Counted from the first letter of the stretch, positions 26,606-37,816 are shown. The stretch is 64,000 nt of DNA from an uncultured Bacteroidales bacterium (GCA_900315335.1 OMYR01000030.1:1-64000), one strand, 5' to 3'. Numbers and translations are program-made. The notes: a model not told the origin generated them from the sequence alone.

Positions 26606-27400
26606 TTAAATTATTTCCAAATTGCTATTCAACTTTATAGCAGACTCTATTTCTTCAAAAGAAGATAAGATAACCGGGCCGTCTTTTGTGATTGCCACAT
26701 CGTGTTCAAAGTGTGCCGCCGTAGAATTATCAACCGTTGTACAAGTCCAACCATCATTATGAAAAACAACTTCCTTGTTGCCCAAGGTAATCATAGGCTC
26801 TATTGCGATAGTCATACCCTCACGCAATTTAGCACCAGTACCTTTTCTTCCATAATTCAAAACCTGTGGGTCTTCATGCATAACATGACCGAGGCCATGA
26901 CCACACAAATCTCTCACAACACCATAACCAAACGACTCACAATAAGACTGAATCGCATAACCAATATCACCTAAACGATGACCTAATTGGCAAGCCTCAA
27001 TCCCATTATATAGCGACTGTCTTGTTACTCTTAACAACTGCATATCCTCATCTTTTATACCTTTAACAGCAAAAGTATATGCAGAATCACCAACCCAACC
27101 ATTTAGAGTGCACCCGCAATCTATCGAAACGACATCACCTTCTTTGATTGCACGCTTCGAAGGTATTCCATGAACAACATTCTCGTTAATGGAGATACAC
27201 AAAGATGCAGGAAAACCGCCATAACCCTTAAAAGTGGGCTCGGCATTATGCGAACGAATAAAATCTTCAGCAATTGAATCAAGTGTCTTTGTTGAGACAC
27301 CTGGTTCAATATGCTTAGAAACTTCGGCAAGAGTCTTGCCGACCAACAATGCGGCCGGCTTCATCTGCTCTATTTCTTCGTATGTTTTTATACGTATCAT
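26606..27400 (-). CDS. map: Type I methionine aminopeptidase
   Basis: Removes the N-terminal methionine from new proteins. At 264 residues it is the short type I form. The five metal ligands can be placed: Asp in VSIDCGCTLNGW and in GDSAYTF, His in CGHGLGHVMHEDP, and Glu in MTIAIEPM and in FEHDVAIT. It follows secY by 28 bases. Confidence 0.97.
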   Translation of the reverse strand: MIRIKTYEEIEQMKPAALLVGKTLAEVSKHIEPGVSTKTLDSIAEDFIRSHNAEPTFKGYGGFPASLCISINENVVHGIPSKRAIKEGDVVSIDCGCTLNGWVGDSAYTFAVKGIKDEDMQLLRVTRQSLYNGIEACQLGHRLGDIGYAIQSYCESFGYGVVRDLCGHGLGHVMHEDPQVLNYGRKGTGAKLREGMTIAIEPMITLGNKEVVFHNDGWTCTTVDNSTAAHFEHDVAITKDGPVILSSFEEIESAIKLNSNLEII

Positions 27401-27428
27401 TTATCCTCTAAACGTTTTTCACTATATC

Positions 27429-28781
27429 CTAATAATTACCACCTCTACCTTTGATTCTTCCTGTTTTCGTCAAGCCGTCATAATGACGCATCAACAAACG
27501 GCTCTCTATCTGTTGCAATGTATCAAGAACAACACCTACAAGAATCAATAAAGATGTTCCGCCATAAAATTGTGCGAATTGTGAATTAACTCCGAATAAA
27601 CGTATAAATGCAGGTAATATTGCAACAATAGCAAGGAAAATCGAACCCGGTAAAGTAACTCTTGACAAAATATTATCAAAAAATTCTTCTGTTTTCTTAC
27701 CTGGCTTAACACCCGGTATAAAACCTCCGTTACGTTTCATATCATCTGCCATTTGTTTTGGATTGACAGCCACTGCGGTATAAAAATACGTAAATGCTAT
27801 AACCATAACAGCAAATATAAAGTTATACCAAAAACCATCAAAATTAGTTAAGGCAGCTCTTACTCCTTGCAATGAAGATGAATCAGAAAAACCGAACAAA
27901 GTTGCAGGGATAAACATTATAGCCTGAGCAAAAATTATAGGCATAACACCAGCAGCATTAACCTTGATAGGGATATACTGTCTTGCTCCACCATATTGTT
28001 TATTTCCTACTATTCTCTTTGCATATTGTACCGGTATTCTTCTTGTGCCTTGTACCAAAAGAATACAAAGCATAATTACGATAAGTAATACCAACAACTC
28101 AACAAAGAAAATTACCAATTGTCCGCCGTCATCTTCCATTCTTGATGCAAATTCTGCAAATAACGCAAAAGGTAAACGTGCTATAATACCAATCATAATC
28201 AACAAGGAAATACCATTACCTATACCCCTGTCTGTGATTTTCTCACCAAGCCACATAACGAACAATGTTCCACAAGTAAGCAAAATAGAAATAGGCAATA
28301 CCCAATTGAAGAATGTTAAACTATCTCCTCCGAAGATATTGTAAATTTCTGCACCACCAACTTGAACTCTTAGATTTGCCAAATAAGCAAAAGATTGGAA
28401 AATTGTAACAACTACGGTAAGCCATCTTGTAATTTGATTAATCTTGTTTCTACCGCTTTCGCCCTCTCTTTGCATTTTAATAAAATAAGGCACAACCATA
28501 GTCAATAACTGAACTACGATTGAAGCAGTAATGTATGGCATAATTCCCAAAGCGAAAACTGACGCATTAGAAAAAGCACCACCCGAAAACATATTAAGCA
28601 AACCAAGCACACCATCACTTGTCTGGCTTTGTAAAGCACCCAAATCAGCAGGGTTAATACCTGGAATTACAACATAAGAACCGATTCTATAAACAAGGAC
28701 TAATCCCAAAGTAAACAGAATACGATCTCTTAAATCTTTAATTGACCAGATATTTTTTATTGTATTGATAAACCTTTTCAT
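27429..28781 (-). CDS. secY: SecY, protein translocase channel subunit
   Basis: Integral membrane protein of 450 residues with ten predicted helices. Typical segments include GSYVVIPGINPADL after helix 1, the plug region with GLLNMFSGGAF, GIMPYITASIVVQLL, NGISLLIMIGI, and the cytoplasmic loop QGTRRIPVQYAKR. It forms the Sec channel with SecE and SecG, through which the T9SS cargo of this window must first cross the inner membrane. Usual position after rplO. Confidence 0.98.
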   Translation of the reverse strand: MKRFINTIKNIWSIKDLRDRILFTLGLVLVYRIGSYVVIPGINPADLGALQSQTSDGVLGLLNMFSGGAFSNASVFALGIMPYITASIVVQLLTMVVPYFIKMQREGESGRNKINQITRWLTVVVTIFQSFAYLANLRVQVGGAEIYNIFGGDSLTFFNWVLPISILLTCGTLFVMWLGEKITDRGIGNGISLLIMIGIIARLPFALFAEFASRMEDDGGQLVIFFVELLVLLIVIMLCILLVQGTRRIPVQYAKRIVGNKQYGGARQYIPIKVNAAGVMPIIFAQAIMFIPATLFGFSDSSSLQGVRAALTNFDGFWYNFIFAVMVIAFTYFYTAVAVNPKQMADDMKRNGGFIPGVKPGKKTEEFFDNILSRVTLPGSIFLAIVAILPAFIRLFGVNSQFAQFYGGTSLLILVGVVLDTLQQIESRLLMRHYDGLTKTGRIKGRGGNY

Positions 28782-28791
28782 TATTATGGTA

Positions 28792-29226
28792 TTAGATTAT
28801 TGTTATGACACCACCTTTTGCTTCGATAGCTTCTTTTGCACTTTTAGAGATTGCATTAACAGTTACTTTCAAAGCATCTTTAACTTCACCTCTTCCAAGT
28901 ACTTTAATTTTTTCGTTTTTATTGTTCTGCAAAAGATCCAAAGTCAATTCTTTGGTATTTAATTTTTCGGATATTGCCTGTAAAGTATCAAGATTAACAC
29001 CCGTATATTCAACACGATTTATGTTTTTGAAACCAAATTTAGGGATTAATCTATACAATGGCATCTGACCGCCTTCAAAACCAACCTTACGATGATATCC
29101 TGAACGAGATTTTGCACCTTTATGTCCTCTTGTAGAAGTTCCGCCATATCCTGAACCCTGACCTCTACCTATTCTCTTACGACTTTTTGTTGAACCTTGT
29201 GCAGGTTTTAAATTGCTTAAATCCAT
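28792..29226 (-). CDS. rplO: 50S ribosomal protein L15
   Basis: Protein of 144 residues. The N-terminus is basic and Gly-rich (GSTKSRKRIGRGQGSGYGGTS) and threads into the 23S rRNA; the globular part has FEGGQMPLYRLIPKFGF. Between rpmD and secY as expected. Confidence 0.97.
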   Translation of the reverse strand: MDLSNLKPAQGSTKSRKRIGRGQGSGYGGTSTRGHKGAKSRSGYHRKVGFEGGQMPLYRLIPKFGFKNINRVEYTGVNLDTLQAISEKLNTKELTLDLLQNNKNEKIKVLGRGEVKDALKVTVNAISKSAKEAIEAKGGVITII

Positions 29227-29250
29227 ATTATTTTCTTTTTAATGGTTCTT

Positions 29251-29433
29251 CTATTCGAATTCTTCAAATTTTACAAGATGTCTAACCTTTGCAATCATTC
29301 CCATTATTTGGGGATTAGCATCATGTTCTACGGTTTGATGCATCTTTCTTAAACCCAATGAACGCAACGTCATTTTTTCACGTAACGGATAGCCAATACC
29401 GCTCTTTACTTGTGTGATTCTAACTTTCTTCAT
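29251..29433 (-). CDS. rpmD: 50S ribosomal protein L30
   Basis: Small protein of 60 residues: KKVRITQVKSGIGYPLREK and LRSLGLRKMHQTVEH are the conserved parts, and HLVKFEEFE is the end. Found next to rplO in bacteria that have L30. Confidence 0.97.
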   Translation of the reverse strand: MKKVRITQVKSGIGYPLREKMTLRSLGLRKMHQTVEHDANPQIMGMIAKVRHLVKFEEFE

Positions 29434-29445
29434 TTTCTTTAATTT

Positions 29446-29964
29446 TTAACCGTTGAACACTCTATCCATTTCAATGCCTCTCAATTTAGCAACTGTGTAT
29501 GGATCTTTCATCTTTAATAAAGCAGCAATTGTAGCTTTTACAACGCTATGTGGATTTGAAGAACCTTTTGATTTTGCAAGCACGTCTTTAATACCAACGC
29601 TTTCCAAAACTGCACGCATAGCACCACCGGCTTTGATACCGGTACCATGTGCAGCAGGACGCAAAAATACTCTTGCACCAGAATACTTACCTTCTTGTTC
29701 GTGAGGTATAGTTCCTTTTAATACAGGTATTTTTATAAGGTTTTTCTTTGCATCCTCAGAACCCTTAGCAATAGCGGCTGTAACTTCTTTTGCTTTACCA
29801 AGTCCATAACCAACAATACCATTACCATTGCCAACAACCACAATAGCAGAAAAACTAAACGTTCTACCACCTTTTGTAACTTTGGTAACTCTGTTTATGC
29901 TGACCAATTTGTCATTGAACTCTATTTCGCTTGACTTCACTCTTTTTATGTTTAAATCTGCCAT
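29446..29964 (-). CDS. rpsE: 30S ribosomal protein S5
   Basis: Protein of 172 residues. The double-stranded RNA-binding-like N-terminal domain includes [20 protein letters not shown], and the C-terminal domain has [21 protein letters not shown] and [13 protein letters not shown]. It takes part in decoding fidelity at the mRNA entry. Confidence 0.97.
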   Translation of the reverse strand: MADLNIKRVKSSEIEFNDKLVSINRVTKVTKGGRTFSFSAIVVVGNGNGIVGYGLGKAKEVTAAIAKGSEDAKKNLIKIPVLKGTIPHEQEGKYSGARVFLRPAAHGTGIKAGGAMRAVLESVGIKDVLAKSKGSSNPHSVVKATIAALLKMKDPYTVAKLRGIEMDRVFNG

Positions 29965-29970
29965 GATACC

Positions 29971-30324
29971 TTAGAATTTTAAACCATTTTCTCTTGCTGC
30001 CTCTGCCAAAGATTTAACTCTGCCATGATACAAATAACCATTTCTATCAAAAACAACTGTGTCAATTCCAGCCGTCTTTGCTCTCTGAGCAATATTTTTA
30101 CCAACAACTGATGCAACCTCAGATTTTGTACCTTGTTTTTCAAAGCCTTTCTCTTTTGAAGATGCAGAAACTAATGTTTTGCCATCTACATCGTTGATCA
30201 ATTGTGCATAAATTTCCTTATTGCTTCTAAACACTGTAAGACGAGGTTTTTGTTCCGTTCCATTAACTTTTTTACGGATTCTCATCTTAATCTTCTGTCT
30301 TCTAATATCTTTCTTCGTTGCCAT
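29971..30324 (-). CDS. rplR: 50S ribosomal protein L18
   Basis: 5S rRNA-binding protein of 117 residues with [10 protein letters not shown]-like [18 protein letters not shown] and the C-terminal [23 protein letters not shown]. Six bases separate it from rpsE. Confidence 0.97.
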   Translation of the reverse strand: MATKKDIRRQKIKMRIRKKVNGTEQKPRLTVFRSNKEIYAQLINDVDGKTLVSASSKEKGFEKQGTKSEVASVVGKNIAQRAKTAGIDTVVFDRNGYLYHGRVKSLAEAARENGLKF

Positions 30325-30356
30325 ATTATAAATCCTCAGATTAAATTATACGAACA

Positions 30357-30911
30357 CTATTTTGCAGCAGCTTTACCTGCTTTCTTTCTAACGACTTCAC
30401 CTGCAAAACGAATACCTTTACCCTTGTAAGGCTCTGGCTTACGTAATGAACGAATCTTTGCAGCAACTTGACCTAACAATTGTTTATCACAACAAGTCAT
30501 TTTGATAAGAGGATTCTTTCCTTTTTCGGTGATAGTCTCAACTTTAATCTCTTCTGGTAATTCAAAAAATATACTGTGAGAATAACCCAACGCAAGTTCC
30601 AAAACTTGTCCCTGTGCTTGTGCTTTGTAACCGACTCCGATAACTTCCTGAGTTGTATGAAAACCATCAGAAACTCCAACGACCATATTATGAACCAAAG
30701 CTCTATACAATCCATGTAAAGCCTTATCATGTTTGGAATCATTTCCACGTTCCAAATGCAAAACACCTTCATCAATAGTCATCTTGATACAAGGATCTAC
30801 CTTCTGTTCCAAAGTTCCTAATTTACCTTTAACGGTAACTGAGTTATCGTCAGATATCTTTACTTCAACTCCCTGAGGAATATTTATTGGTAATTTACCT
30901 ATTCTTGACAT
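30357..30911 (-). CDS. rplF: 50S ribosomal protein L6
   Basis: Protein of 184 residues near the sarcin-ricin loop. The start is set at ATG 30911 (MSRIGKLPINIPQGV), the standard L6 start; the frame is open 10 codons more. The second domain carries VIGVGYKAQAQGQVLELALGYS and the C-terminal RKPEPYKGKGIRFAGEVVRKK. Confidence 0.97.
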   Translation of the reverse strand: MSRIGKLPINIPQGVEVKISDDNSVTVKGKLGTLEQKVDPCIKMTIDEGVLHLERGNDSKHDKALHGLYRALVHNMVVGVSDGFHTTQEVIGVGYKAQAQGQVLELALGYSHSIFFELPEEIKVETITEKGKNPLIKMTCCDKQLLGQVAAKIRSLRKPEPYKGKGIRFAGEVVRKKAGKAAAK

Positions 30912-30930
30912 AATTTCTTCCTCCTCTTTA

Positions 30931-31329
30931 TTAACTAACAAAACAAATTACTTCTCCACCAACTTTCAAAACTCTTGCCTCCTTATCTGTCATCAAACCT
31001 CTTGATGTAGATATTATGGCAACGCCTAAACCATTAGCTACTCTTGGTAATTCATCAACGCTGGCATATTTTCTCAAACCAGGAGTTGATATTCTTTTCA
31101 AAGAGGTAATAGCTGATTCTTTTGTTTGCGGGTGATACTTCAAAGCTATTTTAATAGTCCTTGGAAAAGTGTCATCTTCAAACTTGTAGTTTAAGATATA
31201 CCCCTTATCAAAAAGTATCTTTGTTATTTCTTTTTTCATTTTAGAAGAGGGTATCTCTACCATTCTGTGCTTTGCTAAAGCAGCATTTCTCAATCGAGTT
31301 AAATAATCTGCAATTGGATCTGTTAACAT
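30931..31329 (-). CDS. rpsH: 30S ribosomal protein S8
   Basis: Central-domain rRNA-binding protein of 132 residues: [18 protein letters not shown] at the start, and the conserved C-terminal block [20 protein letters not shown]. In many bacteria S8 represses the spc operon; no site was evaluated here. Confidence 0.97.
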   Translation of the reverse strand: MLTDPIADYLTRLRNAALAKHRMVEIPSSKMKKEITKILFDKGYILNYKFEDDTFPRTIKIALKYHPQTKESAITSLKRISTPGLRKYASVDELPRVANGLGVAIISTSRGLMTDKEARVLKVGGEVICFVS

Positions 31330-31381
31330 TTCTTTTTTTATTTTTCTAAATTCTTACTAAAATTTTTACTGGTGGTTTTCT

Positions 31382-31651
31382 CTACCAAGAAGCCTTTTTA
31401 ACTCCCGGTATCAAACCTGCCAATGCCATTTCTCTGAAGTTAATTCTTGAAATGCCAAATTGTCTCATATATCCCTTAGGACGACCTGTCAATTTGCAAC
31501 GGTTATGAAGTCTTACCGGAGATGCATTTTTAGGTAATTTTTGTAAACCTTCATAATCTCCTGCTTCTAAAAGAGCCTGACGTTTAGCAGCATATTTTGC
31601 TACTAATCTTTCTCTATTTCTTTCACGTGCTTTTATCGATTCTTTTGCCAT
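31382..31651 (-). CDS. rpsN: 30S ribosomal protein S14, zinc-free form
   Basis: Protein of 89 residues, the long form. Only one cysteine is present ([17 protein letters not shown]), so it is not the four-cysteine zinc type. It ends with [17 protein letters not shown]. Confidence 0.97.
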   Translation of the reverse strand: MAKESIKARERNRERLVAKYAAKRQALLEAGDYEGLQKLPKNASPVRLHNRCKLTGRPKGYMRQFGISRINFREMALAGLIPGVKKASW

Positions 31652-31662
31652 TTTTCTATTGT

Positions 31663-32226
31663 CTATTTTATTTCTTCATTCTTGAAAGGGAAACCAAAAG
31701 CTTTCAATAAAGCATAAGCTTCTTTATCTGTATTGGCAGATGTAACAAACGTTATATCCATACCATTCATATTATTGATTTTGTCAATATCTATTTCAGG
31801 AAAGATAATCTGCTCTTGAATACCAAAAGAATAGTTTCCTCTACCGTCAAAACCTTTAACATCAATTCCGCGAAAATCTCTGATACGAGGTATTGCAGTT
31901 GCAATAAGTCTGTCTAAAAACTCGTACATTCTGTCACCTCTAAGAGTAACTCTTACTCCGACAGGCATACCTTTTCTCAACTTAAAGTTAGAAATATCTT
32001 TTCTTGAAATTGTTGCAACGGCTTTTTGTCCTGCAATCATAGACATCTCTTCAACACCCTTGTCTATAACTTTCTTATCATTCAAGGCCAATTTACCCAA
32101 ACCTTGGTTCAAAGATATTTTCAAGAGACGAGGAACCTGCATCACGGTCTTGTATTGAAACTCTTTTGTAAGAGAAGAAACTATTTCCTCTTTATATTTC
32201 TGTCTTAATCTTGGAGTGTATCCCAT
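31663..32226 (-). CDS. rplE: 50S ribosomal protein L5
   Basis: 5S rRNA-binding protein of 187 residues in the central protuberance. Conserved parts: [53 protein letters not shown]. Two bases from rplX. Confidence 0.98.
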   Translation of the reverse strand: MGYTPRLRQKYKEEIVSSLTKEFQYKTVMQVPRLLKISLNQGLGKLALNDKKVIDKGVEEMSMIAGQKAVATISRKDISNFKLRKGMPVGVRVTLRGDRMYEFLDRLIATAIPRIRDFRGIDVKGFDGRGNYSFGIQEQIIFPEIDIDKINNMNGMDITFVTSANTDKEAYALLKAFGFPFKNEEIK

Positions 32227-32228
32227 AA

Positions 32229-32546
32229 CTATTTAATCACCTCCCCTGATTTTTTTGAATAACGAATTAATTTATTAGTCTTTTCGTCCAAACGTCTGCC
32301 AATTCTTGTAGCATTACCCTTAGAATCTACAACCATAAGATTGGAAATATGAATAGGCGCTTCCTTCTCAATAATACCACCTTGTGTATTCTTAGGATTA
32401 GGTTTAGTGTGTTTTTTTATTTTATTAACACCTTCTACAATGGCACGATTATCTTGAGGATAAACAACCAATACCTTACCCGTGCTACCTTTGGAATTTC
32501 CTGCGATAACCTTTACTGTATCTCCTTTTTTTATGTGCAATTTCAT
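32229..32546 (-). CDS. rplX: 50S ribosomal protein L24
   Basis: Assembly-initiating protein of 105 residues with a KOW motif near the start ([21 protein letters not shown]) and the [19 protein letters not shown] loop. Confidence 0.97.
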   Translation of the reverse strand: MKLHIKKGDTVKVIAGNSKGSTGKVLVVYPQDNRAIVEGVNKIKKHTKPNPKNTQGGIIEKEAPIHISNLMVVDSKGNATRIGRRLDEKTNKLIRYSKKSGEVIK

Positions 32547-32565
32547 AACTTTACCTTTTTACTAA

Positions 32566-32934
32566 TTAAAGTACTTCTGGAGCCAATGAAACAATTTTCA
32601 TAAACTGTTTTTCACGCAACTCTCTTGCAACAGGTCCAAAAATACGGGTTCCTCTAAGTTCGTCAGTGGCTGTTAATAATACACAGGCATTGTCATCAAA
32701 ACGGATATAAGAACCATCAGCTCTTCTAACTTCTTTTTTAGTTCTTACAACAACCGCCTTTGATACAGATCCCTTTTTAACATTACCAGAAGGTAATGCA
32801 TCTTTTACAGCGATAACGATTTTGTCTCCAACGGAAGCATATCTTGCCTTTGTGCCACCAAGTACTCTGATGCAAAGGGCACTTTTCGCTCCGCTATTAT
32901 CTGCGACAACTAATCTTGATTCTTGTTGTACCAT
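32566..32934 (-). CDS. rplN: 50S ribosomal protein L14
   Basis: Protein of 122 residues: [20 protein letters not shown], the signature CIRVLGG, and [20 protein letters not shown] near the C-terminus. It contacts L19 and 16S rRNA. Confidence 0.98.
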   Translation of the reverse strand: MVQQESRLVVADNSGAKSALCIRVLGGTKARYASVGDKIVIAVKDALPSGNVKKGSVSKAVVVRTKKEVRRADGSYIRFDDNACVLLTATDELRGTRIFGPVARELREKQFMKIVSLAPEVL

Positions 32935-32937
32935 CTT

Positions 32938-33192
32938 TTATTTAGCTTTTTCTATGATTTCAACTAATCTCCAACATTTGTTTTTACTCAATGGTCTTGT
33001 CTCCATAATACGTACGGTATCTCCCATACCAGCTTCACCTTTTTCGTCATGAGCCATAAACTTAGTACTTTTTTTCAAAAACTTACCGTACTTAGGGTGT
33101 TTAACCTTTCTTTCGACCATAACGCTAATGGTTTTGTCCATCTTATTACTAACGACAATACCTACTTTTTCTTTTCTTAAATTTCTTTCCAT
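32938..33192 (-). CDS. rpsQ: 30S ribosomal protein S17
   Basis: OB-fold protein of 84 residues. I take ATG 33192 ([20 protein letters not shown]), the usual S17 start. A frame seven codons longer begins inside the rpmC stop region at 33213 and is less likely. It has [13 protein letters not shown] and the [15 protein letters not shown] motif. Confidence 0.95.
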   Translation of the reverse strand: MERNLRKEKVGIVVSNKMDKTISVMVERKVKHPKYGKFLKKSTKFMAHDEKGEAGMGDTVRIMETRPLSKNKCWRLVEIIEKAK

Positions 33193-33212
33193 TGCTTTAC
33201 AAGATTTCAGCA

Positions 33213-33428
33213 TTATTCAACTTTTGAAGCCTCTGAATTTAACTGACGCATTCTTATTTCTGTATGAATACGAGCAATATTCTTTCTCGCTGTTCTCAAT
33301 ACGTTAGAATTTTCCAACGGAGACACTGCATGGTTTATTTTCATTTTAACCAATTGCATTTGTTCCACTTCAAGTCTTTCCTGTAATTCCTTATCAGATA
33401 ATTCCTTTAAACCTAAATTATTTTTCAT
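33213..33428 (-). CDS. rpmC: 50S ribosomal protein L29
   Basis: Two-helix protein of 71 residues near the exit tunnel. It has [20 protein letters not shown] and [20 protein letters not shown], and a slightly extended Glu/Ser-containing tail. Confidence 0.96.
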   Translation of the reverse strand: MKNNLGLKELSDKELQERLEVEQMQLVKMKINHAVSPLENSNVLRTARKNIARIHTEIRMRQLNSEASKVE

Positions 33429-33449
33429 AACAAATATCTCCTATCTCTT

Positions 33450-33869
33450 TTATTCTACGTAATCTCTACGAACAACAAACTTCGTGATAACAGGTAATTT
33501 TTGAGCTCCTAAACGCATAGCCTCTTTTGCAACAGCAACAGGAACACCTTCTGCTTCAAACAAAACTGTTCCAGGTTTTACTCTTGCAACGAAATATTCC
33601 GGAGCACCCTTACCTTTACCCATACGAACCTCATTAGGCTTCTTTGTAATAGGCTTATCTGGAAAAATTCTAATCCACAACTGACCTTCACGCTTCATAT
33701 AACGCGTAATAGCCTGACGAGCTGCTTCAATCTGACGTCCTGTAATAAAAGCAGTATTAAGACTCTTTATGCCAAAAGTACCAAAAGCCAATTCATGTCC
33801 TCTGTTGGCCAAGCCTTTCATCTTGCCCTTCTGCTGTTTTCTATATTTTGTCTTTTTGGGTTGTAACAT
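33450..33869 (-). CDS. rplP: 50S ribosomal protein L16
   Basis: A-site tRNA-contacting protein of 139 residues: [19 protein letters not shown], then [20 protein letters not shown] and [19 protein letters not shown]. Twelve bases upstream of rpmC in the transcript lies only an AT-rich spacer. Confidence 0.98.
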   Translation of the reverse strand: MLQPKKTKYRKQQKGKMKGLANRGHELAFGTFGIKSLNTAFITGRQIEAARQAITRYMKREGQLWIRIFPDKPITKKPNEVRMGKGKGAPEYFVARVKPGTVLFEAEGVPVAVAKEAMRLGAQKLPVITKFVVRRDYVE

Positions 33870-33880
33870 TTCCTTTACTC

Positions 33881-34618
33881 CTATTTATTACTGTTTTTAC
33901 TATTATTTCTACGAGGACGCATTCCCATTGAAGAACGCTGGTTATTTCTACCCTCTTTCATTCCACCAACCGTAGAAGGAACTATTTCCACTTTATTATA
34001 AACCAAACCTCTACATATCCAAACTTTAACACCTATACGACCATAAGTTGTATGTGCTTCTGCTTGTGCATAGTCTATGTCTGCTCTTAAAGTATGCAAT
34101 GGAGTCCTTCCTTCTTTGTAGTGTTCTGTTCTTGCCATTTCTGCACCACCAATACGACCAGAAACCGTAACTTTGATACCCTCAGCATTTGCTCTCATAG
34201 TTGAAGAAATAGCCATTTTGATAGCTTTACGATAAGAAACTCTTCCCTCAATTTGTCTTGCTATGCTTTGAGCAACTAAAGTAGCTTCCATTTCAGGTCT
34301 CTTAACCTCAGAAATGTTAATCTGAACTTCCTTCTCTGTAAGTTTCTTTAACTCTTCTTTGATTTTATCAACCTCAGAACCACCTTTACCGATAATATAA
34401 CCCGGTTTTGCAGTATTGATCGTAACAGTTATTCTCTTCAATGTACGTTCAATATATATTTTTGCTATATCGGCTTTTGATAAACGTGCATTAAGATACT
34501 TTCTTATTTTATCATCTTCTACTAATTTGGCGTCAAATCTTCTACCACCATACCAGTTAGAATCCCAACCTCTGATGATACCAAGTCTGTTTCCTATTGG
34601 ATTTGTTTTTTGTCCCAT
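33881..34618 (-). CDS. rpsC: 30S ribosomal protein S3
   Basis: mRNA-entry protein of 245 residues. The KH domain contains [20 protein letters not shown] (about 75-95). The C-terminal domain has [20 protein letters not shown] and [15 protein letters not shown]. The tail is rich in Asn, Arg and Ser, as in relatives. Confidence 0.98.
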   Translation of the reverse strand: MGQKTNPIGNRLGIIRGWDSNWYGGRRFDAKLVEDDKIRKYLNARLSKADIAKIYIERTLKRITVTINTAKPGYIIGKGGSEVDKIKEELKKLTEKEVQINISEVKRPEMEATLVAQSIARQIEGRVSYRKAIKMAISSTMRANAEGIKVTVSGRIGGAEMARTEHYKEGRTPLHTLRADIDYAQAEAHTTYGRIGVKVWICRGLVYNKVEIVPSTVGGMKEGRNNQRSSMGMRPRRNNSKNSNK

Positions 34619-34647
34619 CCTTTTAATTATTTTTCACGTTAAACAAA

Positions 34648-35085
34648 CTATTTACTTTCGTTCTCTTCTACTGGTTTAGCAACATTTTCATTTGCTCGGC
34701 TTCCAAGTTCAAGGATAACATGATTCGAACGCTTTCTAATTCTGTAACCACGACCCTGAGGTGCAGTACGAAGACGCTTTAATTGTCTGCCTCCATTTAC
34801 ACAAATTTGTTTTATGTATAGATTACTGTCTTCTACAGATTGTCCTACATTCTTAGCCTGCCAATTAGCAATAGCAGATAACAACAACTTTCTCAACTTT
34901 GGAGCAGATTCTCTATGAGAATACTGCAAAACTCCCAAAGCCTTATCAACATCTAAACCTCTGATAGCATTTGCCATCAAACGAGTTTTTCTTGGAGAAG
35001 TCGGATTATCATTTAATCTAGCAATATATCTACTCTTACGTGCTTCTTTATATGCTTGTGCACAATTATGTTTTCTCGATCCCAT
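34648..35085 (-). CDS. rplV: 50S ribosomal protein L22
   Basis: Exit-tunnel protein of 145 residues. The conserved core starts at about residue 19 (ARLNDNPTSPRKTRLMANAI); the long hairpin toward the tunnel has RTAPQGRGYRIRKRSNHVIL. The N-terminal extension (MGSRKHNCAQAYKEARKSRY) and the Glu/Asn-rich tail are Bacteroidota features. Confidence 0.97.
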   Translation of the reverse strand: MGSRKHNCAQAYKEARKSRYIARLNDNPTSPRKTRLMANAIRGLDVDKALGVLQYSHRESAPKLRKLLLSAIANWQAKNVGQSVEDSNLYIKQICVNGGRQLKRLRTAPQGRGYRIRKRSNHVILELGSRANENVAKPVEENESK

Positions 35086-35099
35086 CTCTACTAAACTTT

Positions 35100-35378
35100 T
35101 TATTTCTTAGCCTTATCCTTTTGGCCCGCATGTCCTCTAAAAATTCTTGTAGGAGCAAATTCACCCAATTTATGTCCAACCATATTTTCTGTAACATAAA
35201 CAGGAATAAATTTGTTACCATTATGAACAGCTATAGTTAAACCTACAAAATCCGGAGAAATCATAGAAGCTCTTGACCAAGTTTTAATAGTTGTTTTACT
35301 CTTCTTGTTTTGGGCCTCCAAAACTTTCTTTTCTAACTTATAAAAAATATAAGGTCCTTTTTTTAACGAACGGCTCAT
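35100..35378 (-). CDS. rpsS: 30S ribosomal protein S19
   Basis: Head protein of 92 residues: [20 protein letters not shown] at the start and the signature [20 protein letters not shown]-type block (here [20 protein letters not shown]), ending [13 protein letters not shown]. Confidence 0.98.
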   Translation of the reverse strand: MSRSLKKGPYIFYKLEKKVLEAQNKKSKTTIKTWSRASMISPDFVGLTIAVHNGNKFIPVYVTENMVGHKLGEFAPTRIFRGHAGQKDKAKK

Positions 35379-35395
35379 GTCTTTCTACGTTTTAA

Positions 35396-36223
35396 TTATT
35401 TCTTCTTACGTCTTTCAACTATAAACTTATTTGATATCTTCTTAGGAGCTCTTGTCTTATATCCCTTAGCAGGTATGCCTTTACGAGTACGAGGATGTCC
35501 TCCGGATGCACGACCTTCACCACCACCCATTGGGTGATCAACAGGATTCATCACAACGCCTCTAACTCTTGGTCTTCTACCCAACCAACGAGAACGACCA
35601 GCCTTACCAGAAACTTCCAAATTATGCTCTGTATTAGAAACAACGCCAACCGTAGCTCTACAAGTTTGAAGTATCATTCTTGTCTCGCCAGAAGGCATTT
35701 TAATGATAGCATATTTTCCATCTCTTGACATCAACTGAGCATAGGTACCTGCACTTCTCACAAGTTTAGCACCTTCTCCCGGACGAAGTTCAATATTATG
35801 TATCATTGTTCCGAAAGGTATTTCACTTAGGAACAATGTGTTGCCTATTTCAGGAGCAACTCCTTTACCTGACATAATCGTCTGACCGACTTTTAATCCA
35901 TTTGGAGAAACGATATATCTCTTTTCACCATCAGCATAACAAACTAATGCTATTCGTGCTGAACGGTTAGGATCATATTCAATAGTTTTTACAACAGCAG
36001 GAATATCATCTTTATCTCTGAAAAAATCAATAACACGATACAATCTCTTATGACCACCTCCAATATATCTCATGGTCATTTTACCTTGATTGTTTCTTCC
36101 TCCACTTTTACGAACACCAAAAACAAGACTCTTTTCAGGCTTACTTGCTGTAATCTCCTCAAAAGTACTTGCTATTTTATGTCTTTGACCAGGTGTTGTC
36201 GGTTTTAATTTCTTTAAAGCCAT
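35396..36223 (-). CDS. rplB: 50S ribosomal protein L2
   Basis: Core 23S rRNA-binding protein of 275 residues close to the peptidyl-transferase centre. The C-terminal signature with the functionally important histidine is present: [20 protein letters not shown]. The N-terminus has [13 protein letters not shown], and the end is basic. Confidence 0.98.
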   Translation of the reverse strand: MALKKLKPTTPGQRHKIASTFEEITASKPEKSLVFGVRKSGGRNNQGKMTMRYIGGGHKRLYRVIDFFRDKDDIPAVVKTIEYDPNRSARIALVCYADGEKRYIVSPNGLKVGQTIMSGKGVAPEIGNTLFLSEIPFGTMIHNIELRPGEGAKLVRSAGTYAQLMSRDGKYAIIKMPSGETRMILQTCRATVGVVSNTEHNLEVSGKAGRSRWLGRRPRVRGVVMNPVDHPMGGGEGRASGGHPRTRKGIPAKGYKTRAPKKISNKFIVERRKKK

Positions 36224-36231
36224 CTCTTTAT

Positions 36232-36525
36232 CTAAATATTGCTAAAAAAGTCTATTGTTTCACCTTCGGCTAATGTAACCATTGCCTTTTTATACGCATT
36301 TGTTCTACCTTGTATAAAACCAGCCTTTGTATATCTGGCTTTTCTCTTACCGCTATAATTGATAGTATTTACGCTATCAACTTTAACGCTATACAAATCT
36401 TCAATTGCTTTTTTTATCTCTATTTTATTTGCGCGCCTATCAACGATGAAGCCACAGCGAGTAGCATCTTTCTCACTGATTTTCGTCATCTTCTCTGTAA
36501 TAATCGGCTTTACTATAATACTCAT
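36232..36525 (-). CDS. rplW: 50S ribosomal protein L23
   Basis: Exit-site protein of 97 residues that docks trigger factor and SRP. It has [39 protein letters not shown] and [20 protein letters not shown]. Confidence 0.97.
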   Translation of the reverse strand: MSIIVKPIITEKMTKISEKDATRCGFIVDRRANKIEIKKAIEDLYSVKVDSVNTINYSGKRKARYTKAGFIQGRTNAYKKAMVTLAEGETIDFFSNI

Positions 36526-36560
36526 TGTCTTTACGTTTTTAATGTTTCCGACTTACTTAT

Positions 36561-37196
36561 CTATGCTCTGGCGTTATTGCTATCCAATTCTTTTAATGCA
36601 GTTTCACTGAATACCAAAGTGTTTGCATACAAAATTTCGTATGTATTCAAACTTTGAGCACTCATTACTCTGACATTTCTCAAATTTCTGGCTGACAAAG
36701 TTACAAAATTTTCTTGATTTGAAGGCATTACAAATAAAGATTTTTTATCATTTAATTGTAAGTTCTTCAAAACCTGCACCATATTTTTAGTTTTTGGTGC
36801 TTCAAATGAAAAATCTTCAACAACTTTTATCTGCTCATCCTTAGCTTTATAACTCAATGCTGATAGTCTTGCAAGAGATTTTACCTTTTTATTAAGTTTA
36901 AATCTATAATCTCTTGGTCTTGGTCCGAATGCACGACCACCACCTATCATTACAGGGCTATTGATATCACCACATCTTGCTCCACCTGTTCCTTTTTGTC
37001 TCTTAAGTTTTCTTGTTGAACCAGAAACTTCTGAACGTTCTTTTGCTTTATGGGTTCCCTGTCTTTGGTCTGCCAAATATTGTTTAACAGCTAACCATAT
37101 CACATGGTCATTAGGCTCTGTCTGAAACAATGAATCACTGACAACTATTGTTTTACCAGTATCCTCTCCCTTTATGTTATAAATTTTTAGCTCCAT
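36561..37196 (-). CDS. rplD: 50S ribosomal protein L4
   Basis: Tunnel-constriction protein of 211 residues. The extended loop has [20 protein letters not shown] and [20 protein letters not shown]. In gamma-proteobacteria L4 represses the S10 operon; no equivalent is assumed here. It overlaps rplC by 10 bases. Confidence 0.97.
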   Translation of the reverse strand: MELKIYNIKGEDTGKTIVVSDSLFQTEPNDHVIWLAVKQYLADQRQGTHKAKERSEVSGSTRKLKRQKGTGGARCGDINSPVMIGGGRAFGPRPRDYRFKLNKKVKSLARLSALSYKAKDEQIKVVEDFSFEAPKTKNMVQVLKNLQLNDKKSLFVMPSNQENFVTLSARNLRNVRVMSAQSLNTYEILYANTLVFSETALKELDSNNARA

Positions 37197-37816
37197 CTCT
37201 CAAGTTTTAAAATTGAACCCTTTGGACCTGGAACAGATCCTTTAACTAATATCAAATTCTTTTCTGCAAAAATCTTAAGTATTCTAAGATTTTGAACCTT
37301 TACTCTGTGGTTACCCATTTGACCAGCCATTCTCATACCTTTGAATACTCTTGAAGGGTATGAAGATGCACCTACCGAACCAGGAGCACGTAATCTATCG
37401 TCTTGTCCGTGTGTTTGGTCTCCAACTCCACCAAATCCATGACGACGAACAACACCCTGAAATCCCTTACCTTTTGAGATACCAACAACATCAACAAACT
37501 CTCCTTCTGCAAAAATGCTACAATCTAAAACTTCTCCAAAAGTTTTTTTGCTACCTTCCTCAAAACGAGTAAATTCTGCTAAATGTCTTTTAGGTGTAGT
37601 TGATGCTTTTGCAAAATGACCCTTCATAGGCTTTGTAGCCTTACTTTCTTTCATTTCATCAAAAGCAAGCTGAATGGCACTATAACCATCTTTTTCAGGT
37701 GTCTTGATTTGTGTTACTACACAAGGACCAGCTTCTATAACCGTGCATGGCTGTTGTTTGCCAGAGGCATCAAAAATACTGGTCATTCCAATCTTTTTTC
37801 CAATTAATCCTGACAT
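37187..37816 (-). CDS. rplC: 50S ribosomal protein L3
   Basis: Protein of 209 residues whose central extension reaches the peptidyl-transferase centre: [19 protein letters not shown] and [20 protein letters not shown]. It starts [20 protein letters not shown]. The 111-base gap to rpsJ is the widest inside the S10 part and shows no motif I recognise. Confidence 0.98.
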   Translation of the reverse strand: MSGLIGKKIGMTSIFDASGKQQPCTVIEAGPCVVTQIKTPEKDGYSAIQLAFDEMKESKATKPMKGHFAKASTTPKRHLAEFTRFEEGSKKTFGEVLDCSIFAEGEFVDVVGISKGKGFQGVVRRHGFGGVGDQTHGQDDRLRAPGSVGASSYPSRVFKGMRMAGQMGNHRVKVQNLRILKIFAEKNLILVKGSVPGPKGSILKLERWS